Below are positions 13,631 to 27,836 of a stretch of 64,000 bases of DNA, in pieces (the stretch's first letter is position 1; the number at the start of each line of letters is the position of its first letter). Below the pieces are notes generated by a model. The model did not search any database, was not told the origin of the DNA, and saw only the letters and a program-made list of their open reading frames with translations. This DNA is from Tubiluchus corallicola (taxonomy: Eukaryota > Priapulida > Priapulimorpha > Priapulimorphida > Tubiluchidae): the NCBI GenBank assembly GCA_030141605.1, contig JAQGDQ010000015.1:432001-496000 (forward strand), read 5' to 3'. Made by a program: the position numbers and the translations under genes.

Positions 13631-13850
13631 ATCAAATCAAATCACACCAAATCAATTTATTTCACTAGAGCAAAATATATACGCCATCAAACAAGACAAA
13701 CAGACTAAACACTATAAGAAAAAATTAATTGATGAAACTACATTAACCAAATAAAACAATTGCTGCATGACACCTTGAAAGCATGACTCGTTTAAGGCGC
13801 CATGAATGAGTGAATAAGAAATAGTTAGTGGACATGACAGAATGAAAAAA
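13631..13850 (-). mobile_element. Probable 3' end of a 5'-truncated non-LTR retrotransposon
   Basis: On the minus strand the segment ends with GTGAAATAAATTGATTTGG followed by decayed TTTGAT-type units (GTGTGATTTGATTTGAT). A polyadenylation-like AATAAA followed by short tandem TTTGAT units is the usual 3' terminus of CR1/L2-like non-LTR elements in invertebrates. No coding sequence is left, so the family is not assigned and the upstream boundary is approximate. Confidence 0.45.
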
Positions 13851-15358
13851 TAGTTAGATTAGGGATAGGAAGAAAGAAAGGAAAAAGGAAACGACCACAG
13901 TGTATGTTTTAGTTACGCAAAGCTATATTGAAAATACCATAATATTATAAATAATGGGAGGGGGGCAGTCATTGTGACTGTGATGAGACATGGAAGCATC
14001 AAAGACTATCATATTTATTTTTATTTTATTAGTCAGTTCTATGGATAAAAAACAATTGGAGTACTACTTTCATGAGCTCATAATTCACAATTTAACGCCT
14101 ACATCACAGGAAATTACAGTAGTCTATCAGTAGATAAGCGGCTTTGTTCTACAAACACTTCAGCCACTGACCAGTGGTCAACTGATCGACTTGCATGCAG
14201 CTACGTACTACCCAGCGCATGTCGAAGCAAGAAAAATGTGGTCTGCATTTGATTTTCACAGAGTTCTACTTGTGGTAAACAAAACACAGTTAGTAAAAAC
14301 CGCATGCGGCAAACATGCCAAGCGACTCAAAAACACGTTTAAGCAATTTTCTGAAGTTTCCCAGTGAGTGAGAAAGGCACACTGGCTAAACAAAGCACGC
14401 CGGAACTCCATCTGGTTGCCCATTGAAGTCCAGTCCATGCCCGTTGGCTCTAAATTATCCATCTCAACAGCGGTCAGTGAAATTTTACCAAAGCAAAACT
14501 CTGCTATCAAATTGCAGGGTTTTGGGAGTGGTTTTATGCAACACAAAGAGTTGTTTCTAGTACAGCACTGTATTCGATTGTTGTAGGCGTTGTTGACAGG
14601 ATAGTATACAGTACTATTACCACTAACTTAAGCAATAATAGCATAATTATAATTATAAAAGATTACAAATCAGAAATTATATTATTGGACAATTTATTAT
14701 CATCTTTAACCAGCGTTAAAAATGCTGAATGCTGTATGAGGGATTCAAAATTATACAATCAATTTTAAATGGGTTATTCTTTATTTTAATTCTGCACAAA
14801 ATATATAAAACTCTTGAACATATACAAAATATAAAAAATACGTATAATTCTGAACAAGTAATACACTCGTTCAAACGTTTCAATAATATGCTTAAGTTTT
14901 ATTCATAGTACTTCAAGTTCCTCATAGAACTGTAATGCCAGTTGTTAAATTAATTTAACTTAATATTCAAGTTATAAATTAATACATTCTAACCCCATGC
15001 AATGCATTTAGAACAATTTTATTGATTTTTTTAATATTCTCAATTTTACATTGTAAGGGCATTAGATTGCAAAATAAAGACCACATCAGATAAGTTGGGT
15101 TAATGAAGTTTTAACTGCTTCAGCATTCGTTCATTTGTTTTACACTAAAAATTTCAAAAGACATTATTATTTTTAATTTATAACTATAACTTAAATACAA
15201 AGTAGATTTTTATCAATAGCAGAAATATAAGAAATGAAAAATGATATAAATATATTTGAAAAATTCTTGCAAATAATTGCAAAACCAGTTTGTGATTCAG
15301 CAAAAGGTTAATACATAAATTACACAGTGTAAATAAAATCAAAATTTTTAGAGTTTAC
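13851..15358. other. Presumed intron; no gene seen
   Basis: Contains a short purine-rich tract near 13862-13890 and a more complex stretch at about 14260-14590 in which open frames exist on both strands (72 and 96 codons). Neither has recognisable domains, so no gene is called. The rest is AT-rich. Confidence 0.45.
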
Positions 15359-15455
15359 CTGCTGTTAAATGATTATCTGGCCAAGTTTTTTTGTCTTTTA
15401 CAACCAGTAGCTATTTGGTCATGTTTGTGAACCTCTTACTGCATTCTAATTGTAT
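15359..15455 (-). other. Candidate 97-nt non-coding 5' UTR exon of the zinc-finger gene
   Basis: Read on the minus strand, a textbook acceptor (TTTCACTTTTTCAG) ends at 15456 and a good donor (CAGCAG|GTAAAC) starts at 15358, bounding 97 nt. It contains a short upstream ORF and no long frame, as expected of a 5' UTR exon that would join the acceptor at 2462. Inference from splice signals only. Confidence 0.4.
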
Positions 15456-16815
15456 CTGAAAAAGTGAAATTATTTATCAACAACTATTTTCTGTATAAAT
15501 TCATAACTTTAAATGTTTGATATTACTATTTTTGTTTTGATGTCATGATTTTGATTTTTTTAAGTTTCTTTCTAAAAATCTGAACTCTGAAAATCGGAAT
15601 ATTGACAAATCTAAGGTTGACAGGAAAAATAATGTTAGGTTGATAGAGTTTAAATATAACGAGTTTCTTTAATAAATTGCAGACACTAATTTATTACAGT
15701 AATTTAGGTGCTAAGGAAACAGATGAATGGCTATTTGGTAAGAAATTAAGCAGCACTAGATCTGGTTAGAAAATAGATGGGCGATTGCTGGCCAAAACAC
15801 TTCTGGGTGGATTTATCTGTGGCACTGCCTCTGGACATGTATTTCGTTGAGGAATGCATATTCAATGAATGTATGCACACTTGAACGATGATGTTTTTTT
15901 TCACACATAAAACTAGAACACAGTTATAAAAGTAATATTATAAATGGGCAAATTTGGAGTGTACGACCAAGTGGTCATTTATACCCTCCCCTTAAATATT
16001 AGTTTGTGGTGCCTGTAGAAGAGTTATGTAACTATTATTACTATATTAATGTAACAAGAAAATACGTAACAAAAAAAATAAGAAAAGAACTGGCTGTATG
16101 CTGCCAGTTCAATGTCTGGTGTTAAGGAATCATGGTAATTGTTTCCACAACCTTTCAACATTACTTTCAGTGCATGGAAATGTGTAATGTAGAAATCAAA
16201 AGTGGCACAATATAAAATTATTATCCAAGATTATGAGCCAAAATAGAAGTTTAGTAGTTTAGCCAAAGTACAATTTTACAAATTTGTACGTGATTTCACT
16301 GAAATGAAGTAAACACGAATGAGCACAAGCAATTAAATTTATACTATTTCTGAAATAATAATAAAATTTAGTTGAAATTTTCCTAAATAACTATAAAACC
16401 GAAAATAATTAGTATTTTTTTTTTACTATTAAAGACATTTTATCATGTTCCATGCGTAGGTGTCATTTTTAATTGTAAACTAATTTTTAATTTAGTATCA
16501 GTTTAACTTACATAAAAGTTTTAAAACTGCTATTGCTCACTGAAACGTAGTATTGCTAACTAAACATAATAGTTCGAAAACCAGTTGCGCGTAATTCTTA
16601 TAATGAAAAGTTTCCTAGCTAGCCTTGCAATCGTATAGCTGCAGCACACATGAACACAACAATCAATCTCTGTTCCAGTTTTTTCGCGAGTCCGTCGACC
16701 GCAGCCCGCTAGCTCGTTCTATCTCTACCAAATACCAATTAACAGAAGAATTACTCAACTAACTTTATTTATTCGAAAAAAGTAAAATAAACCAGAAAAC
16801 TGTTGAAAGACTTAC

Positions 16816-16990
16816 GCAGAGAAAAAAGTTACGCACAGACGTGCTGAAAATATAAAAACATAATTATTACTCACATAAAATGCACAACTGATAAAAAGCA
16901 GCTGATGGTTAGCGCTTCGCCATGTTTGCATCCCAACAGTCATTCGTTTGCGCTGATTGCGCATGCCTACACACTCATTCATAAAATAAA
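16816..16990 (-). promoter_or_regulatory. Candidate first exon and core promoter of the zinc-finger gene
   Basis: On the minus strand this patch has an NRF1-like GGCATGCGC and a YY1-like ACATGGCGAAG, both typical of TATA-less housekeeping promoters. They are followed about 100 nt downstream by a strong donor CTGC|GTAAGT (GT at 16815-16814). The composition is richer in CpG than the flanks. A transcript starting around 16900-16950 could splice to the exon at 15359-15455. The transcription start was not determined. Confidence 0.35.
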
Positions 16991-17000
16991 CTATACCCCC

Positions 17001-20000
17001 TAAACATTTATGTTAGCTAGGTTGTGATTGGACAAACCCAACACGATGTCATTTCCGCTAGTGGGAAGCCATGATTAATCTCGTGTGTGGTGTTTATGTT
17101 TCGATTCTTCAATTTTTGGTATGCTGAGTTCGTCTCCTATTTATAGTATTATTGAGTACCTTATAAACTTAAGTCCTAAACTTTTAATAACATTGAAAAC
17201 AGACTATCAATCCCACAAATGTACTAACTAGGACTATCTTCATTAGCGAAATAGGCAGATGTAAATTAGTGGCAGTTTTAAGGTACTACACTACAGAATT
17301 ATCAATGTACTTTACTGTCCAAATATGCGGCTTCTCCAAATCTATGGAAATTACATGCTTTATAATAGAAAGATATCAACCCTTTTGTCTTCAAGACTAA
17401 GAATCTAGAATTCTCAGACATTGCACTAAAATGCAATTAGGCAGTAGGCTGAGGTAAATGCAAGTTTAACCAGGTTTGGCGACATTCAGGTGTCATCTTT
17501 TTGCAAAGCGGCTTGCTGTTGGTCAACAAAACCCTGGTGCCTATAAGAAGAACTGTGTACTTGAAATATATGGTCAGTATCTTCAAATTCTAAATGTGAG
17601 AATAATAAACCTGGATTTGTACACCAGACTGTAATGTGACAAACAGGTCTGCTGCAGGGAACATATAGATGGAGCAAGACTGTAAAACACATCTTTATCT
17701 TTCACCCAAGCCATTAGCCTTAATTCATTAGATTGTGGATTCTCAATCAATGATCATGTAACGTTTCATTAGTTTGTGTTTTATGCTAGTTGTTCTTATA
17801 TGTGGTGTAATCCCTAAAACAAGATAGCTACTGATTATCACTCATTGCTCATATATGTTCATATACATTGCGTATAAAAATGGTAATAATTGTAATAATT
17901 TAAAAATCTATATTGTGTGACATGATACATTGAATTATCCAGATTAAATTTGACTTTTTGGAAAGAAAATGTAAAGTAAAAAACATAAGTATGGCAGCAG
18001 TATAGTTTCCTTTATGAAACTTTAAACTGCTACACTTTCCTCTTATCTAATTATTGTCATATGTATCTGCTATGCCTAACTATACCTCAAATTAATTACT
18101 GGAGCATGTAAAATATGTTCTGTACAGATTAATAATTCTGTAGAAGAGAAAAAATGCGCTGTTCATGTTGCTAAATGAATAAGAATAATGTCTGCAATAG
18201 GAGTTCAAACTTGTTTCAAGTGAAAAACTATAGTACTTATAGCACTCTCCATTAATAATCGTTTTTTCCTTATACTTTAAATAAACAAAAATGGATCAAT
18301 CTGGGGAATTATTTCAGTTTTAAGAGTCTTGTGTGACATAAAAATCTTCCTTTGACAATTGTGATGCTTTTACATTGACAATTGACATATTTGATAACTG
18401 ACAACTTGTCTGTGCCAGTAGAGCATGAAAAGCCAACTGTTCTAATCTTACTACTGCAGATATCTCTGCATCTAGCAAACAAGGTTCTGGTTTGAGTCCT
18501 ACCTAAGAACAGTTTTCACCATGGCAACCAGAAAAGTATTTCTTTTTGGTGGAAGAAACACATTCATAAGCCTATTTAATGATAGAGTCAAATTAAATAC
18601 TCGCATAGTTTCTTTGTTTTCAAAAATAACAAAAATGCAAATAAAACACTTCATTTAAATAGTCTCTGCATCATACAAAAGTACAAACATGTATGTATCA
18701 GTGATATGATCGCTATCAGTTTTTTAGCTATCAGTTCTTGCAGCTACTACTAGTCTCAGGGTTAAGTTTCTGCATCTATTAGTCTATTACATAAGCAGCT
18801 ATTTTGCTAGCAACTTCATTTTCCTGTGCAGTCAGTGGGGTGTCGAAAGGTGCGTATTAGAAAACTCACCTAGTACAAATATCTTCCCTCATTTGCATAC
18901 ATGGGCCATTTGGCGCAATGATGGTGGTAGGTAAAAATGAATTATTTTTGCTATAGCTAACTAGTTTTTTGGAAAAGTGACTTTGTTTCATAATTTATTT
19001 TATTATTGAATGCTGTAACTTATTTTGCTGTAGTAATCCAATAATAAATGCATAGATTTTTAGGTATACTCATTAAGATTACATAACTTCATTTTGAGTT
19101 TTGCTCTAATTATAGTAATTTATGAAGCTACAACTATTTTAACTAGTAATAACTATTTAATAGCACGGCTAATAGTGGTGGCAATCATATGATAGTATGC
19201 ATAAGAACTGGATTGAAGTACATTTATGTATTTATGCAAACAGAAAACTACAAAAAATAGTCACACAGAAATCACAAAAACCCAAAGAATTGCTTAAAAT
19301 TTCAAGTATATATATCTATATATAGATAAAGTCTACATACTTTCATATCTTTTAAGTTCGGTAAACTGACTTCGAAATGTTCTTTAAAAAAGCCTATCTT
19401 AAATCCTATGGGCATGTCAAAGATTAAGTTTCGGAAATCTTGGTTATTTTGGTTCAATGATGGCTCATGATTGCTCAGACTAATGATTGAGCCACTGAGA
19501 CATTTTTAAGAGCAAATTCTCTAGTACGAATTCTCATTATAGGACGTGTTTTACTATTAATTGGTTAACAAATGCTTGATCCACATAAAATGAAGTCAGC
19601 CTTAAAAGCTGGCATTGTCTTTTTAGTATTCAAATATTTCTACGAATATATTACAATACCAAAAAAATTAATCAATTCAAAATTCTGTTTAACTATAGTT
19701 TTTTATAAACATACAAGTTGGAAAATCCACGGGAATTGCTACTTGCTAAATACATTATTATTACAAGACTTGCACTCGTTTTACATGAAATATGAAGCTA
19801 ATTCAGCTATAGAACTACAATGATTGATGTGAATTAGACTGATTTCATTTTTTTCCTTGTCTGTCCTTTGACATATTTTTTGATATTTTGCACAACACAG
19901 AATAGCATCACCTTTACAATAGTCAAGTTAAAAGTGGTCAACACTCTCAACTGTGCAGACTTAATTATAGTAGTTTGTAGAAAGGCTGCAAAGGGGAGTC

Positions 20001-23000
20001 CATTATCAAGAGGAAACCTTAAAGTAAGTCATTTACTCGGATGTATATGTGTGGGTTATTTAATCGAATCCAGGATCGATTGTAGATATAATGTACTAGC
20101 AGGATTCATATAATGTATTGAAGCCAGCCCAGTTAGTGGCTTCATGTTCCACTTTTTATTGACTTGGTCATTAGTATGACCTAAACTGTTATAGTACATT
20201 GGTGAGCATATAACTAATCAATATTGGTTAATTTTGCTGCTTGTTTCGGTGGAGATAGAATATTATAGATGACATGTACCATTAAATACTTTATGCACTC
20301 CACATTGACTGACATTTAAATATTTAAACCAGATGCCTATCAAAATGATTTTCCATTAGTTGAGGTATCTATATATACATACATAAGAGGGTGGCAACCG
20401 TGTTAACTGGACTACATGGTGAATTACAACTAGTCGAATCACTTATAATCTTTTTTCTGATTGTGGATTCTTTAGCAGTTTTTGAAATTATTTTTTGAGA
20501 ATCCACTTTTTTGTCCATCATTAATTGGTAGTGTAATATATTCATAGAAATATTTGAATATTATAAATACAATGCCAGCTTTTTAGCCTGACTGTATTTT
20601 ATGTGCTTGAAGCAATTGTGCGTATAAATCAATTATATGTATAGACTTTTTTAACAAGTTGCTTTTCATTGACTGTTATGTACGTCTTATCAAAGTTTTC
20701 ATTTTGGTGTCTATACATTTTTATTTTTGTCAGATTTAGGACATTATTTTTGAATGTTGACTCTACGTTAATCCCTGTCATCATGAAATGTGCCCCTTTT
20801 GACACTGCCACATTGAAATAAATGACACAAGAGTTTATTAAAAGGCTTCAGGACATCAAAACTATACTTGTACAATACTCTTTGTTTAATAGATACACCT
20901 TATTTTTATTTGGGGTGCGATAAGTCGCACTTGTTTTTCAGAAGTGGAGTCGGTCCAAAAGGTCCATGCTACCCAACCTTTGTCAACCTAGGTCGAAATA
21001 AAAAACGTATGGAAATATATCCATTTTTCGCTTTATTGACAATAGTCATAAATATTAATGCCTGTTAAGTTCCTATCATGCATTGTAAGTTCCAGTGGAA
21101 ATGATATACTTAATATCATCAAAATTTTTAGACACCAGGCCTGTTTTTGATTTGCCATTTAGCCATTTTTCTAAGTCTAAACACTGTGCCAGGTGGATTT
21201 ACAAAGAGCTTGGATTTAATGAGCAGCGGATTTTCACTTGAGGTAAATTTTCTGATCTAACAGTAATGGCCACAATGACTGATTGGATTGTTTTATCAAA
21301 CATCAGCATTGTAGCATATAGTTATATTGCACAGCCTTAAGAACTTTTTAAAGAATTTAAACCCATGTCTGTGAAGTGAGCTCTGTAAAATTGGTTTTTA
21401 ATTGGGAAGGATAAGTAAAGCAGAAGTTAGTATGCACATGTGCACATATTTAGAGTGGACAGATATTTGAACCTTAACTCCCATCACACCAGCCTGGCAA
21501 TGTAAGAAAGACCTCACTGTTGCCTTAAAAACTGGCTAGGTCTCTGTCAGATCGCAAAGTCTTCTAAATCTTAGTAACAATGAAGCTGAAATGCTAAGGA
21601 CGTATTTTGGCCATGAAGGTCTTCATGTTTGCAGAAAACATTTGAACAGGTTCAAAGAATCAAATCTGCTGCTGAGAGAGCACAGACGGTATAGAAATTC
21701 AATATAGACGTGGTATGTACGTTGTAGTCATATTGTCCATCGTACTAAAGTTTTTATAAACATATATAAATTGAACAACTATTTCTGCTATGTATTGTAA
21801 ATTAAAATTTAATGTTTTGGTACACAAAAATAAATGGTTCAGCATTTAATATGAACTTTTGATACATCATATCTCTGAGAAGTATTCATCTAAAGTTATC
21901 ATAACTAAATTATTACTTGCAGTTATGATTTATCTAGGATAGTTTATGCAAATACATATTTGCCAGATCATCATTTTTATGTTTAACAGTGTTTTTTCGG
22001 TGCAAATTTTGCCAGCTAAGCCGTTTTGAATAAAAACGTGCAGTTTGCCAGGGCAAGTTTTAACCCTATTAGACAGATTTGTTTAAATTGGGCCCCACGC
22101 TAAGAGATGGATACTATGATGAATTAATGATTGCCCCTTGTGCATTAAGCTTCTTGATGCTGTAAGGGCAGTGAAATTATTCAACCCTTTTCTCGTATGT
22201 CAATGTTTTTTGCTGATCATTTCTTTATTTGTTTTGTAATTTCAATTTTTTGTCACCATTTACCTTTTTAAAAAAAGTAATTGGTGAGCCCTACATGCTT
22301 TAGTTAGATTGTAGTTTTTAATTTTACTAATTTATGGACCATATTCAAACCTTCAACACAGAAGGACTGCTGTTAATGAGATTATATAAAATAATGCGTG
22401 GGATATGATGTTGTATTGTTTGTTAAATATGTCCAAAGTGTACTGTTCTGCAGCATTTGTGGGGTAGAGAGCACCCACTAACAATTTTCTAATTGGGCCC
22501 TTCACTTCCTAGCACTTCTTTTATTTGAAGAGTGATATGTGCAGTAAATGCTGAAACCTTGCTTACATTCCTTAAATAAATTTGACTTATTGACATTAAG
22601 CAGATATATGTGTCTTGTTAGCATGGATTTCATATAGTAAGCTTACAAAAGTGTAACTGGTATACATCTAAATTTCAATTGCATTAAGTTTTGCTAACCA
22701 TACACTCTTTTCACTTACTACCTACTAGACCTGATTTTTGTAATTTCACAAACGCTATTCTTTTTGAAAATTGTTTGGGTATCTACTGGAACTTGTTTGC
22801 ATTTGATCACTATTTTTTGTGCAAATGAGTTGCTACAACGGAAAAATGGTATGTTCATAGTTCATGCTTCTCATCTTTATCCCTTCACATAAATCATGCT
22901 GCACATTGTATTCGTCGGCTGTTTTTTCATCAGTTGTGCTATTGTCTTCTCTATTAGATCTGTCAAATCACTGAATATCTGTAAAGGCTGTCGCTCTCTC

Positions 23001-26000
23001 CTCTTCTTAAATTAACAAATTCTGTACTGGTAAATTGCACAAAGTGTAGCTGTTGTTTGCATGGATTGTGCTGTGGGTAAAAAATCGCAACACGAAATCA
23101 GTGTGTAGACAAGGGCTCGAAACAACTGTGTCAATGCTAGATTGAATGCTAATCATAAAATCTGATGATAGTCACTTTGCTTGAATAACTTCAGTGAGGT
23201 GAGCAGGGCTTCCAAGAGAGTTTTGCAGATAGAATAGGATTGATTTCAGAAAAACCATTTGAGATATTTTTGTCAATAAACTACGTACATACATGAGACC
23301 TACTTACTTTAATCAGAAATTCGATATTTAATGCCAAACTAATATCAACTTCAGAAGTCGTTGACCTATCTGAATTATAATATTGCTTACCTCTTTCATA
23401 TCATTGGTTTGCATTTTTCGTCTTCTCTAAGTGTGTCTCCTGTCTAGTTGAATTTTATCAGTGTTTGAAAGAGTTTATAAGCCTCTGTAAAATACATTGA
23501 TAGTCACCTAATACGTCACGTTTCTTTATTTATTTAAAGGCGTTATGATCTTTGAAACTCAAAATCACTTTATCATAAGCACAATATTTTTTGTACCTTC
23601 AAAGTGTGTTTGAACTGTGTTTGACAATTTCAAACATTTATGGTACATCAGATAAAAAAAGTTTTATCTAACAGAGGTAATGAAAAGGTTACTTGTGACA
23701 TGTTTTTGCTTAGTTTAGTGTTTTGCCCTCATTAATCTTGAAATTTCTTCAGATTTTCATGAAGCTTGTAGTTTTCCATTGTAAAATGCGAACAAAGATG
23801 TAGTGACTAATGAATCTAATGTCTTTTTATAAAGAGGAAAGATGATGACGTAATTTATCTTTTTGATTTTTCTGTTTTAACGCGAATCATATATTGTTAG
23901 CTCTGAATCTGTGTCTTATACTTGTTGTAATATAGCTTGATGAAACTGGTTTAATAGTTTAATATGCCGGCAAGTTTCTTTTTGTTTTAATAGTTTGATA
24001 TCACAACCAAGTCATATGAACTTCATTACATCAGTCACTTGCATTGCTACCTGTCTTGTGGGCCAGATCCTTTGCATGTTAGGTAGCAGTAGCAAAGTGT
24101 GATTCTTTTTTTAATAGCACACCACAAAAATTAGTCAGTGCCTAAATCTTTGCAAAAGTGTAAGTGGGAACAATAATTGTCCGCATTTAACAGGCCACCA
24201 TTTTTTACTAAACAACGAAAAATTCTTGAGTACTTGATAGCAATCATAATGCATAGAAAGCCAAACTGAACAGCTGCAATTTTTTACTTCTTGAAATAAA
24301 AAGTAGTCATTCTTTCTTCTGAGTTTTTCATTACGTTGCTTGTGTTCTGTATACACATTAGAATTGGAAAGGGTCATTAGAGGTTGACCACTGGTTGATG
24401 ACTTTGACTTTTAATACATTATTATAATTTCTAGCTTTCTCATTGTATCCAGAACCTTAAAACTAGCTAGTTTTGCTAAATTTGGTGTATAACATTATAA
24501 GACATGATAAAATAATTTATATATTACCCATATAATTTGTATGTTCCTACATTCTTCATTTGTGTCATTACTTGCAGCCTGTTTATATGTCTTTGCAAAT
24601 TAAATGTGTTTATGGCGCAATTTATAAGAGCATGTGGTTTGAATTTATTACTGTTAAGTTGATTGCTTTTAAATAATTTTACGATTTTATCAGTAAATTT
24701 GCAAAAAATAAACATGAGGAACTATTTATTAAGTTATTGCTGGCTGTCTATGCTATAAGCATTGTTTTCAGAACATTTGGGCTCAGCAGGGTGAAAATTT
24801 AATGGCGATATAATAAAACATACTAGTTTGTTATGCCGAGCTCCGCAAACTGACAAGAGCAAGCTAATTCATCAAATTTGTCTCCAGGTTTCTCCCTGGG
24901 GGTTGGAATTTTTTCTCGCTGTCAAGCCTGTAACCCTTGGCCATTTTCATGAGAAATTCAGCGATTCAGTTAAATTTTGCCTGATTATTCTGTGTGCGTT
25001 TAATTAGTGTGAATGAGCATGAAGAATGGCTGAATGGTGGGAGAGGCTATCTAGGTGGGGATCCGAAAATTCAACTTTGAAAAAATATCCAACAAAGAGC
25101 TGCTAGGAAAAGGGGAAAAACTTGTACGTTATTACTAGAATTTCAAAAGAAGAATAAACTTCGCCCTCTAGGTTTTTTAAAGGATTTATTGTATGTTTTT
25201 CAATTAAAAGTACATGTAGGATGTTTTTGTTTGACTAGAATCCGTAAATTCTTTATAATGTGTAGTCTAAATCTTAGCAACCAGTCATATCAACTTGCAT
25301 TGAATTAATATTGTCCAGTAGGCACTGCCAGAAATTAAAGCTGAATGAACTGTAATCCTTTTTTATACTCTAAAAATTTTTGCTGTAGCTTTTCAAGCTT
25401 CAGTTGTTGACAAATGAAGAAATCAACAATATCCAGAATTGTTGATGCATTGTGATGGTTAACAAGAAAATCAATGGTAGTGTCGGTATTTAATGCTGCA
25501 ACTTTGTTGATGTGTTTCATATGATTTATTAATTTTTGCCTTTATTGTCGAAAACTGGTTGTCACTCTATAAATAACATAAGTTTTTCAGACACTTATTG
25601 TGATGTAATGTTTGAGTCACTGTTCTGGTGCTTCTTCCTTTATTTCACTTATGTATACATGTATTTTGAATTGTTGCTACTTTGCCTCTTTGGGTTAAAT
25701 TTCCTGGACAAAAAAGTTATATTTTAAATGCAAGTATTTTATAACCTGAATAAGCTAGTACCTAAGATTTCTTACATCAAACATTATTTTCACATTGTTT
25801 TCAACACTTTTTTGTATAGCCAGTTAAAGAGGCAGTGTAACCGTAATTCATGGTGTATATATTTGTCAGATAAATATTTTTATTTTTATTTTGGTTCCCA
25901 CATCCTATATCCTTAGCAAAGTAGTGTTCCATGTAGGTCAAAGCACCACAGGCCATATGAACACATATTTTGGTGGTCCTTTGACCATCCACCATGTAGC

Positions 26001-26600
26001 CTGCTGCCTTTTCAGTATTCAGAATTCTTTATTTTCTATTCTTTTGTAGCGGTGAAGATTACAAGCTTTGCTCAAACGAAATGGTAATTTAATTACAGGA
26101 CAAGTTGTGAAATTTGTAGGTAAGTTTGTTATAAAAGCTTTTTATTATTTAGTTTGATTTTTACTTTGCTTTATTAATAATTGTTAATTACATTGGCTTT
26201 ACTTAGTAGGTGTAGCTGATGATTTGTTTTATGTAGTATGAATTATGATAATGTATGCTGTTGAACAATTTCCAATTACATCTTTTGTAATATTTTATGG
26301 GTAAATTTGGTTGATATTGTAATTTTTTTATATTTTACCCCGCAGTACAGAACCGTTAGTTACCAGCAAAAATTTCAGCAATGTGTGGATTATTTTTTGG
26401 CAATCATGGTTTAATTTTACCCCAGGATGTTATTGTGCTCACCTTTTTATGCAATATGCAATGCAAGTATGCAATACAAAGTGAATGAGGTAGATGGAAC
26501 ATATAAAATGTAGCAAGTTCTAAGTCTTGCAAAATGGAAAAAACAATGTTATAGTACAAAGTGCAGAATTTAATACAAAATGTAGAAAACACTGTATACA
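17001..26600. other. Intergenic or 5' intronic DNA between the two divergent genes; no gene seen
   Basis: AT-rich sequence with only short, featureless ORFs. A 16-bp palindrome TATCTATATATAGATA lies near 19313-19330. A tRNA B-box-like GGTTTGAGTCC is near 18490 with no convincing tRNA fold around it. The 21400-21720 stretch is of higher complexity but contains no recognised coding segment. Confidence 0.5.
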
Positions 26601-26636
26601 TGCAGTATACCCTGCCACCACAACTATATAATATAC

Positions 26637-26691
26637 GATGGCAGTGATGGTGGTAGTGGTGGTAACGGCGGCAGCAGCAGTGATGGTTTTC
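26637..26691. repeat. Imperfect GGT/GGC/AGC trinucleotide tract
   Basis: Runs of GGTGGTAGTGGTGG and GGCGGCAGCAGCAG are visible. They create spurious His/Tyr- or Ala/Thr-rich ORFs on the minus strand, which are not called as genes. Confidence 0.75.
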
Positions 26692-26999
26692 ATTATGTAG
26701 TTTCGTCGCATCAGTGTAGTGACACAAGTGCAAGGTTTGAAGGAGCACCAGCTTATGGTGCTTCCATTTTCGTCAATAGATGCCACTATCTTGTGCATAT
26801 TGTACTATTACCTGCATTGGTTACAACAAGGCTAGTGGCCTCCATGTACTAAAATTATTAACATACTAACAGAAGTCATTGTACTGCAAGGATGGCTGCT
26901 AAGTAAACAAGTTAATGGGGAACTAGCGGCTGGCCATCAAATTTTTATGTTCGCCCTATTGATTTTTTTACCATTTTTATGCCCGCTCTTTATGTTACG

Positions 27000-27650
27000 A
27001 GACTGTACGCTTGTCAGCCTGTCAGAATTATATGGTTATTAAATGGCTTCCAAAGGTTCTTTACAGGCCGTGGCCAGTTCGAGGTGGCTACGTGGCAGTA
27101 GGGCGCTAACTAATTAAAAGAAATCTTGGGTCCCTACACGCAGTGTCCTAGAGTGGTTACTTTACTTTGTTGGGTTGAAAATTATGTTAGTGTCGTAGTT
27201 GTTAGGGTAGCTTTTGGTTATTCGTAATTTTGGAACCGCCCGTTGAGGAGTTTTTGATGATAGATTGTTCCCGTGATTCATGTAAAGTCACGGCGCTTTC
27301 GCGTTAAACAAAAACTTGGCTTCGGTTATAATTTTCTGCTTTCCCTGCATCCGAGGGCTTCCCTAGCGACAGGGGACACCAGTGCTCTTGCAAACCTTGC
27401 TTTTTACTTCTTATTGTAGGTATCTTGCAGGCTTCGGCACTGTTCCGTACCATTGCGCCTCATTAGAGAGGATTGAAATACCGGACGATAGTGCATATGC
27501 ACGCCACCTCTACCTCGACTCCCCCTTGTCGCTCTCCCTACACTTTGAAGAAAAACAGCTGCCGGCTGCACTTAGCAGGGAGGAGACATTATAGCCTAAC
27601 ATGGAGTCCCATCGATTGATTTGCCTGTTTCTGGAACATTCGAATTGTGG
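27000..27650. promoter_or_regulatory. CpG-richer patch, possible promoter or non-coding exon
   Basis: This stretch is less AT-rich than its surroundings, with clustered CG dinucleotides (GGAACCGCCCG, CACGGCGCTTTCGCG, CGGACGATAG). It also holds a pyrimidine tract ending TTATTGTAG (27411-27419) that could serve as an acceptor. It lies on the plus-strand side upstream of CAAP1 and could contain that gene's distal promoter. A 70-codon ORF at 27382-27594 is unrecognised. Speculative. Confidence 0.2.
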
Positions 27651-27836
27651 CAGAGCCACTCCACATTTTACATTCTATAAGGGATCGATTACGAGTTTTT
27701 TCTGGCTTGTTTTTTTTCCTCTGGCATGAGAAAATGCTGTCCGTGAACTGTTCCATATATACATAGTATTTAATGTTGCTAAAGTTATTATTCACAATGG
27801 TTCTGGAATTGGCATGATTATTATGATGTAGTTATG

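Noticed and set aside
18420-18510. B-box-like GGTTTGAGTCC with TAGAGCAT upstream, suggesting a tRNA
   Set aside because: No cloverleaf with pairing acceptor and anticodon stems could be formed by eye.
26404-26798. Minus-strand frames of 92 and 114 codons, Cys/His/Tyr- or Thr-rich
   Set aside because: They arise from the GGT/GGC trinucleotide tract; the Cys and His do not form zinc-finger spacing.
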